A stretch of 11,678 nt of DNA, from positions 1-11,678 of the forward strand of contig JALLAZ010000844.1 of assembly GCA_036939755.1 (NCBI GenBank). The letters run 5' to 3'. The position numbers and the translations under genes are program-made. The notes below the pieces were generated by a model. That model was given only the letters and a program-made list of their open reading frames with translations. It was not told the origin of the DNA and ran no database searches. Shown piece after piece: positions 1-6,900 of this stretch; within the stretch, counting starts at the first letter, position 1; each line of letters opens with the position of its first letter. The stretch comes from Stephanodiscus triporus (lineage: Eukaryota > Bacillariophyta > Thalassiosirophyceae > Thalassiosirales > Thalassiosiraceae).

Positions 1-493
1 TCAGCGAGTCCAAATATGGAACTATCGCTCACAAAAACCAAAAATGAATTACGGCCAGCCACCCATTCCTACTATCAATCCTATCCACAGGTCCGCGATA
101 CAATTTCTGTACGTATCTACCATACCTATCGTAGAGTCATAGTTACCTACACGGCTTGGACACTGCTGGCTGAAACCTGAAACAGGCGAGGTTTTTGGAC
201 CAAGTACCATACCATACGATTGTGCGTAGGATACAGTGGAGGCCCCTTAAATTCGTACCGTATGAAAATCCTATGTGGAAGGTTACTACCCATCGGAAAC
301 TTTTCGAATTGGATAGCTGGCTGGCGCGCTGCGAAGCTTTTTGAATATCGTACCACCCGCGATTGATCCGCAAAACGCATCGACCAACGACAAAACAACA
401 CAACACAACACAACAATGACGCGAGGAGGGCAACCATCAACAACATCATGAGATAAAAAGTCTTCCCGACACAAGGCACCGAACGAATACACA
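1..493. promoter_or_regulatory. Upstream region / 5' UTR of the PSF3-like gene
   Basis: This stretch precedes the PSF3-like start codon and holds no protein gene that I can support. It contains a short A/C-rich ACACA/ACAAC-type repeat at about 389-415, and two very short upstream reading frames follow that repeat. No TATA box stands out. An in-frame stop (TGA 449-451) separates this region from the main ATG at 494, so the PSF3-like frame cannot extend further left without a splice. Minus-strand open frames here overlap the PSF3 start and have no recognisable content. The transcription start cannot be placed from sequence alone. Confidence 0.45.
416..451 (+). other. Possible upstream ORF in the PSF3 leader
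   Basis: An ATG at 416 opens an 11-codon frame ending with TGA at 449-451, 42 bases before the main ATG at 494. A second ATG at 448-450 overlaps that stop and runs only two codons to TAA at 454-456. If the mRNA leader reaches back this far, both would be scanned before the main start and could reduce its translation. Whether the leader includes them is unknown, so this is a positional observation only. Confidence 0.25.
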
Positions 494-1570
494 ATGCCGA
501 GGTATTACGACATCGACACCATCCTAGCTGAGGAGGAACTCCTTACGGTCAAGCCCAAATTCTCATTCGCGCACCTCTCGCACCTCGATCCCGACTCGCA
601 TCATCGCGCCGCCCACGGTCGCAAACGCCGTCGCGAGGGCGACGACGACGTCAACGAGAAGGGCAAGGGCGGGGGCGGCGGTAGTCATCACCACCTGTCG
701 GAGGGAACCAAGATACGGATGCCGCTGTGGGTCGTGGATAGATGGGCCATGCTCAACTTCGTGAGGATCCCCGCGCCGCCGAAGCACTACCGTCAGAGGA
801 TGAAGGAGCGACTCGAGGCCGATGCCGTGCACATGAACTTGTGGTGAGGGATTTTTTCATTCCCGCCCTCCCGTGTCCCTTTTTTCGTCCCGTCGGTCGC
901 GATCTCACGGTCGTCAATGCGCCCCATTTTCGGCTACCCCCTTTTTCTTCGGCGACTCCTGCGTCGATCGTAACCCCCCCCCTCCTTCCACCTACCCCCC
1001 ATCGTCGCATCGCAAAACACAACATACAGCAGCAAGACCGATCACTACTTCCTCGCGGGGACGCTCCTCGTCAACCTCCTCCTGCGCGCCGCCCACGTCC
1101 ACAGGCAGAACAACCCCCCGTCATCGTCGTCCCGAACGACCGCCGCATCGGCCGCCGAATCCCTCGCGATGGAACGACTCGCGCACGACGCCCGATCCCT
1201 GCAGCTCTCCCTCCTGTCGGCCATGATGGGGGAGAGGCTGTGCCGTAACTTCGACTGGACGCTGAGCGCCCTCGACGCGATGGAGGACGACGTTTCGGGA
1301 TGGGTGATGCGCCTGTCGACGTTGGAACGGAGGATGTTCGGATGGGGACTGGACGCGAGCGGCGCCGTCAGGGCGTGGAGGGAGTACGGTTGCGGACGGC
1401 TGGGCGTGAGCCTGGCGGTGCTCAAGGGGAGGAGCATCGCGGGCGGGCGGGGAGGCACGTCATCTTCCGCCACCGCCGCCGCCGGCACGACTCCCGCGGG
1501 GGGATCGTCCTCCGGCGGGGGGAAGAAAAGGAGGGTCGTGACGCCGGTGGGGGGGGGTGGGTCATCGTGA
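494..1570 (+). CDS. PSF3: GINS complex subunit 3 (PSF3-like), two exons
   Basis: PSF3 is one of four GINS subunits. GINS binds Cdc45 and MCM2-7 to form the CMG replicative helicase in the nucleus. Exon 1 is 494-843 and exon 2 is 1030-1570, giving 296 predicted residues, somewhat longer than typical PSF3. The N-terminus (YYDIDTILAEEE, residues 4-15) and the block EGTKIRMPLWVVDRW (70-84) followed by VRIPAPPKHYR match the PSF3 B-domain pattern of a YFDIDDIL-like start and a 'lelPLWL' segment. Exon 2 supplies the helical A domain: HYFLAGTLL, then LERRMFGWGLDAS and a W-R-E helix, equivalent to the 'DEMERxLFxxG...FxxWE' region of animal PSF3. The start is supported by an in-frame stop at 449. Two parts are unusual: a charged, Gly/His-rich insert at about residues 36-67 splits the B domain, and the last ~45 residues are a Gly/Ser/Ala tail with a KKRR basic patch that may act in nuclear import. 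Family assignment is by eye from motif order. Confidence 0.85.
844..1029 (+). other. PSF3 intron with tandem NAGNAG acceptor
   Basis: This is a phase-2 intron of 186 bases. The donor is GTGAGG at 844. The acceptor region reads CAGCAG at 1027-1032, so splicing after 1029 or after 1032 both keep the frame. The two products differ by one Ser after the Cys formed across the junction. Without removal the frame stops at once (TGA 845-847). The intron is pyrimidine-rich and includes a long C run near 973-981. The first AG is preferred because it is the more upstream AG and because the resulting spacing fits PSF3 better. Confidence 0.75.
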
Positions 1571-1868
1571 CCGGGGTTTCAGCCGAGTGTGCGAGGTTGG
1601 CACTATTTCAAGGCGCGTGCATCCGAGTTTAGGCGCCATCGTCTTTTCCAGACTCAAGTACTAACGAGTTCGGTCAGTTTGTGGATGCGTACCATGGAGA
1701 ATAATGAGAGAGAACGAACGACCTATGTGCTTCGAGTGCAGTGGAGGTTCCATCCATGAATAATTATTGTTACTACACAAGTAGAGCTCAAGAGGGGAAT
1801 TGAGACAAGTGGAGGAGAGGATCGTAACTGCCTAACCTTCGTCAATTCATCAGGTGGTTCATATTAGG

Positions 1869-1898
1869 GATCCCGCTTTGGTTGCGCAAAGAGGGATC
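1869..1898. other. Imperfect 12-bp stem-loop
   Basis: The arm GATCCCGCTTTG (1869-1880) pairs with CAAAGAGGGATC (1887-1898) across a six-base loop. Eleven of twelve positions pair, and the only mismatch is G1875 opposite A1892. It lies about 300 bases beyond the PSF3 stop. It could be part of a 3' UTR, a small structured RNA or an eroded inverted repeat. No flanking poly-T or other signal distinguishes these options. Confidence 0.5.
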
Positions 1899-2123
1899 GT
1901 TCATCTAATGCGGACTGAAGTACATATGCTATCTATTATAAGATAGAGTAATAAATTAGAATTCTATCGAATCGTAGAGTATCGTTAGAGAAGCTAGGTA
2001 AGAGTGAACTGAACAGCTAACGCAGTACGAACTAAAAAAAACCCGTCCGTCAGTACTACTTACACTAATCACTCAGGCGCGACAACATCAAACTACTAAA
2101 TGAATGGCACCTCTTCCCTCCTC

Positions 2124-2137
2124 TCTCTCTAGAGAGA
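2124..2137. promoter_or_regulatory. 14-bp CT/GA palindrome before ATG 2148
   Basis: TCTCTCTAGAGAGA is a perfect 14-bp palindrome ending ten bases before the ATG at 2148 and continuing a CT-rich run to its left. It could be an initiator-proximal CT/GA element, a binding site for a dimeric factor, or a simple repeat. It also contains the in-frame TAG (2130-2132) that bounds the downstream ORF. Confidence 0.3.
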
Positions 2138-2147
2138 AGCGACTAAG

Positions 2148-2768
2148 ATGGATCGAAAGATGCCGCGCCGCTGCTATTGCGTCATCCCACGTCACGCTTC
2201 CGCCCTTTTCTCTACGGCGTCGTCGTCGTCGTCATCGAGAGGAATGTTACGGGGTCGATCGATAATCGAAGCCGCCATCGGCACGGCCGACCGCAACACC
2301 AAACGCGAGGACGATGCCGATGCGCTACTCCCGGATGAGAGGAGCGACGGATGCCGTGGCCGTCATCGCGATGCCGGACGGCATCACTACGATCTGTTGG
2401 TATTGCAATGCCATTCCGAGGGCGTCCTCTGGGGGGGTTTGTTTCCATTGCTGTTCCCGACGACGACGATGGCAGGTAGGAGAGCGCAAAGGATGCAATC
2501 GTCATTTGCCGAATGTCCGAACATCATCACACCCCCGCCGTCGATGGATGGACGGGGATCATCGAAAAACGGCGAACGTCGCGACGACGACGACGACGAC
2601 GACGGCAGTCGCGAACGCGGCAGATGCGAACGACCCCCCCCCATCGCATGTCGTCGCATTCGTCGAAGGATGGGCGCAACGTCGACAGCGATCGCCCCGG
2701 CGGCGCTCGCATTTACCATCCTGATGAATCACTTCCATAATCGCATTCGAAGAATACGCCCTGCGGCG

Positions 2769-2800
<32 letters not shown>

Positions 2801-3680
2801 TGGAGGAGGCGACGTCGTCGTCACGCCGACGCGTGATGAAATCACATGCAATCGCACCGACGAACGGGAGGGACGGTTGGCGATGGAGGAGCGCATCATT
2901 CGCGATTCGGACGTCGACGATAGTTATGACGTTCCCGTGATCCTCCTCCTCCTTCCGCCGAACGACGCCACCATCCTCGATCGACGACGACGACGACGAC
3001 GAGGAGGAGGAGGAGGAGGAGAACTTCGATGCTACTATTCGCGCACGCCCTCCACCGTGCCCGCCAACCCGTTCGCGCTACGCCTGATAACGAACGAGAA
3101 TAATCTCATTCGACTAACGTCTCTCTCCGCATATATATCGACCCTCGGCGGAGGCTTCTTCCTTTGTCGTTACCTATCCACGGCGATATCGCTCGCACGG
3201 AGACAGTGCGCCGTGGCATTGATGAGGGGAGACTGCATGATGGCGCTGAAATGCCGTATCAACGAGGGGTACTGCTACATCCACGGGGGGAGGGTGAACA
3301 AGGGCAAAAGGGTGATACGACGCGTATTGAGGGATGCCGTGGCGTTGCAAACGGAACGGGGGATTTCGGAGGAAGGAGAGGAGGACGGATCGCTGGACCA
3401 TACCCCCGAGAGGGAATTGAGCGAGATCGTCATCGTTAAGAACATGTGTCGAAGCGCGTTGAGATTCGCCGACTTGATCCGCGAGGCATCGACGGTGGTG
3501 GAGACGCGGGGCGGAGGCATATCGTTGCGGAATGTCGACCGAGGTGACCGCTCTACCTTGCAAAATTTTGACGGGCGTCGTTCGACTGTGGACGATGGCA
3601 GTTGCAACGAGGATACGATTTCGACGACTCACGATGATTTCCAGCGAATTAGAATCGTCAAGGACAGGGGGTGGAGGTGA
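2148..3680 (+). CDS. Unknown protein with low-complexity N-terminus and helical C-terminal region
   Basis: This is a single uninterrupted frame of 510 codons, bounded upstream by an in-frame TAG at 2130. I do not recognise the product. The first ~45 residues are rich in Arg and Ser and poor in acidic residues, which could be a mitochondrial or other targeting sequence. Residues ~60-300 are low complexity, with Asp runs at 146-152 and 208-218 and an Arg7-Gly6 run at 279-291 encoded by near-pure GAC, CGA and GGA triplets. From about residue 307 to 400 the composition becomes ordinary. The sequence there looks like paired helices: a block around NENNLIRLTSLSAYISTLGG, then KCRINEGYCYIHGGRVNKGK, whose N-x-G-Y-x-Y...G spacing resembles a tetratricopeptide repeat. 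Another amphipathic helix lies at about 423-450. Length and this C-terminal character argue for a real gene, but other frames are also open through the repeat-rich half. The true start or an intron inside that half could therefore differ. Confidence 0.5.
2583..2603 (+). repeat. (GAC)7 tract coding Asp7
   Basis: Seven successive GAC codons encode residues 146-152 of the unknown protein. Near-pure codon repetition suggests replication slippage rather than long-conserved sequence. Confidence 0.9.
2769..2801 (+). repeat. (GAC)10-GAT tract coding Asp11
   Basis: Ten GAC codons and one GAT encode residues 208-218 of the unknown protein. It is the longest pure trinucleotide run in the window and a likely site of length variation between alleles. 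Confidence 0.9.
2982..3020 (+). repeat. (CGA)7-(GGA)6 compound triplet repeat
   Basis: Seven CGA codons run directly into six GGA codons, encoding Arg279-285 and Gly286-291 of the unknown protein. A CGA-to-GGA switch within one continuous tract is typical of a compound microsatellite. Confidence 0.9.
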
Positions 3681-3984
3681 GGAGTAAAATTTCCCATTCT
3701 TTTTCAGGCTGAGATTTCTTCGCTTCGGGAAGTATGTTGCATTCGAGCAGGAGCAAGGCGACAATAGCGATGATGATAGACGCGTGCATGACAGACTCTT
3801 TAACTTTTCTTGATGCTATCTCTAGCAATTAAATTTAGATGAAAATAAATCAATAACCAAAATGTTTCCGACCTGCAACTTTTTACTCTCACAAAACTAC
3901 GATGTAACGCCGGATGAGTCAGAGTAACGCAGTACCTAATCCGTCCCTAATCCATTACCTATCCTTGTCAACTCCATCTTTCGT
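3681..3984. other. Convergent intergenic region with a candidate poly(A) signal
   Basis: The unknown plus-strand gene and minus-strand RPB1 converge on these 304 bases, so both 3' UTRs must end here or overlap. An AATAAA hexamer at 3844-3849 lies 164 bases after the plus-strand stop in an AT-rich stretch and is a plausible poly(A) signal for that gene. I see no matching AATAAA on the minus strand for RPB1. No other gene is evident. Confidence 0.45.
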
Positions 3985-6900
3985 TCAGTCCTCTGTCTCC
4001 TTCTCGGGAGCCGGTGAATATGCAGGGCTCGTAGGAGAATATGCTGGACTTGTGGGTGAATACGCAGGTGATGTCGGGCTGTACGCTGGAGATGTCGGAG
4101 AGTACGCAGGACTAGTAGGGCTGTAAGCTGGTGATGTTGGAGAGTAAGCAGGACTGGTTGGCGAATAGGCCGGGCTAGTAGGCGAATAAGCTGGACTGGT
4201 AGGTGAATAGGCCGGACTCTTGGGCGAATATGCTGGACTGGTCGGTGAATACGCCGGTGAGGTAGGACTATAAGCGGGGCTGGTTGGAGAGTAGGCAGGG
4301 CTCGTGGGTGAATAGGCAGGACTTGTGGGCGAATATGCCGGCGACGTGGGGCTATAAGCAGGACTTGTAGGGCTGTATGCCGGCGACGTAGGGCTATATG
4401 CTGGGCTTGTAGGGCTGTAAGCTGGCGAGGTAGGCGAGTAAGCCGGACTAGTTGGACTGTAGGCAGGACTCGTGGGGCTGTATGCAGGCGAGGTGGGTGA
4501 ATAGTTTGGCGAGGTTGGACTGTAAACAGGACTGGAACTTCCAAAGTCTGCACCGTAACTTCCACTGGCTCCACTGTAACTGCCACTTGCAGGTGAATAT
4601 GCGGGCGAGAAGCCACCAACCAGCGGACTGAAGCCCCCAGCTGCGTTTGTGAATGGAGACATTTCTACAAAGGTGCTCTGGCCTGGACTGGACGCAAAGG
4701 GAGTCGAGGCATAGGGTGTAGGCATACCAATACCTCCAACTAGCCCCAGATCTTTGTCACCTTCGAATCCATCAACAACTACCTCAACAGCGTCCCGTAT
4801 GACCTTGTTTTCATCAAGCAAAAGGTCCATGTCACCAGTGCCAACTCTAGCAAGCTGACCCATCATAATGTTTTCAGTAACACCCCGAAGCACTTCTTCT
4901 TCGGCAAAGACTGCTGCATCATTCAACATGTCGACTGTCTCCTCGAATGAACATCTCAGCAGGGGTCCAGATTCAACACGGTTGATTCCATGGCGGTCAA
5001 CTGCCATCAAGTGGCCATGCATTGTCATAACATCCACCAGGCATGCTAGGTGACGATAATTTACGTACGAACCGTCGAATGAGATGACATTTCTGAGCTC
5101 ACTCAGAATGGCAGCACGGACGCCTTCAATTCCAAGAACCATGAAGACTTCTACAATGTCATTGGATATGGTTCTAGTAGCGTCAACATAGTCAACACCG
5201 AGCACAGACATGAGGTTTGTCCCATCTGTTTCGAGAACCCACTCAACAACGCGGTCGAAGCCCTTATCGTCATCCCATATCGTCTTCTTTTCTTCGCGCA
5301 TAAAGACTTTCTTGACATCTTCGACTCCACGAAGCCGGAGTGACTGTAGCATATTCTTTTCGAGCCGCTTCAAGAATACATCATCTTCTTGGCCCATTTC
5401 AACATCATCCGCAATTGTGTTGCCATTTTCATCCACTCCATAGACCATGGGGACATCATTAACAATTCTAATTCGTACCACTAGATCATCAGCGTTGTCA
5501 TTGGACACAAGAACATTCAAATCACTGCCGTACTCATTTGCAATCTCTGCTGCGATTTCTTTCATCTTGATCTTCTTATCGACCATGACAATTTGATTCA
5601 ATTCGATACGAAGTACCCATGGAGAGAGACGGCGAAGGTCGTCTTCGGTCTCTTCTCCAATTTCATAGTATTCTTTGACGAACTCACGATCCTTAGCAAC
5701 TACCGTATTAAGTGGATCTGGGTCGTAGTATATTTCTGTAAGTTTGGTCACGTTCCAAAGGACCGTGTGCTCAATCATCGAGTGCACAACCTTGGCAACA
5801 TCGGCATCGCCACTTACATGATCCTGTAAGTAGATTGTCAACCCTGGTGTTTTAACAGTTTTGGCCACATTAATGATTTCTTTCAATCGCGGAACTCCTA
5901 AGGTTACATTTTTGGCGGACACACCAGCATAGTGGAATGTGTTAAGAGTCATTTGCGTAGCGGGTTCACCAATACTTTGAGCTGCAAGAACACCTGCCAT
6001 TTCGCCTGGGCTGACCTTGGCATGATGAAAGCGCGCTTCAATCTCGCCAAGAACCCAATTCAAGGCTGTTTCACTCAAACGGTAGTCTTTCAAAACACGC
6101 TTGCTAGCAAGATAGCTTCGGATCAGAATACGATACAACGTCGTAGCATTGCTCTGCGCTTCAACACTCAAGATGTCGTCTCCTACCACCACCACAAGGC
6201 GTCGCAATAGAGCATCAATTTTCTCTATCACGACTTTGGGATGCAAGTCAGATGGCAGTCCTTTGTCAATCTGGAATTGACGGAGAGCGTTGTGAATGAC
6301 GCGTTTGACATTTCCTGGCGCGTATGAGTTTTGATCATCTTCCCTGCCGGCTTCACGATTGGCCATAACGATACGGAGGATGCGTTGGTCTTCCTTTAGG
6401 GACTCCATCTCACGGTCCAGCATCTGCTGCACTTCAGGGTTGTGGCGACAGTCTTCGATTACTTCTGCTTCTAGAAAGGGTATACCTTGATCATCATAAC
6501 CGAAGTCAGGGTCGTCTGTTTGAAGGAGGTAACGCTCTTCTAACTTGCGTTTATTCAACCTCAGAGATTCAAAGGATTGTCGTTCGATCCAAACAGCATC
6601 CATGCCATCTTCTCCATATAAAAATTGAACAATCTGCCCACCTGATGTACGCAAGGTACCGTCATACCTTGCCATAACAGTCTCCATGGCCTTCACCAGA
6701 CGACGCTGGATGTATCCTGTCTCTGCAGTCTTACATGCCGTATCAATCAAACCCTCTCGGCCACCCATGGCATGGAAGAAAAACTCTTGTGGAGTTAAGC
6801 CACTCAGATAAGAGTTCTCAACGAAACCTCGAGACTCTGGACCTAAGTCATCCTTTGAAAAGTGGGGCAAAGTCCTACGCTTGAAACCATACGGAATTCG

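Larger units (their letters stand above)
1571..2147. other. Intergenic region between PSF3 and the unknown ORF
   Basis: I see no gene in this 577-base stretch. It is more AT-rich than the genes beside it. It includes a strong imperfect stem-loop at 1869-1898, an AATAAA hexamer at 1950-1955 (380 bases after the PSF3 stop, too far to be convincing as its poly(A) signal), and a CT/GA palindrome just before the next ATG. The end of the PSF3 transcript and the promoter of the next gene should both lie here, but neither can be placed. Confidence 0.5.

Noticed and set aside
143..494. Overlapping minus-strand open frames upstream of PSF3, one of 115 codons with a hydrophobic start
   Set aside because: They overlap the PSF3 start, run in several frames at once and show no recognisable domain. 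The hydrophobic stretch is the complement of the A/C-rich leader.
742..1248. 168-codon plus-strand frame across the PSF3 exon-intron boundary
   Set aside because: It is Pro/Arg-rich with no domain, in a different frame from PSF3, and is explained by GC-rich sequence lacking stops.
1571..2147. tRNA or other known small RNA gene in the intergenic hairpin region
   Set aside because: No cloverleaf arms or conserved TTC-type loop accompany the stem.
3174..3764. 196-codon minus-strand frame antisense to the unknown ORF
   Set aside because: It mirrors the coding strand's codon structure, has no coherent domain and overlaps the better-supported plus-strand frame.
4021..4524. Regular 21-base repeat considered as a minisatellite or CRISPR-like array
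   Set aside because: The units are contiguous, in frame with RPB1 and encode the canonical polymerase II CTD heptad.
3936..4619. 227-codon minus-strand frame through the CTD
   Set aside because: It is an alternative frame of the 21-base CTD repeat, which stays open because the unit length is a multiple of three and stop codons are rare in that frame.
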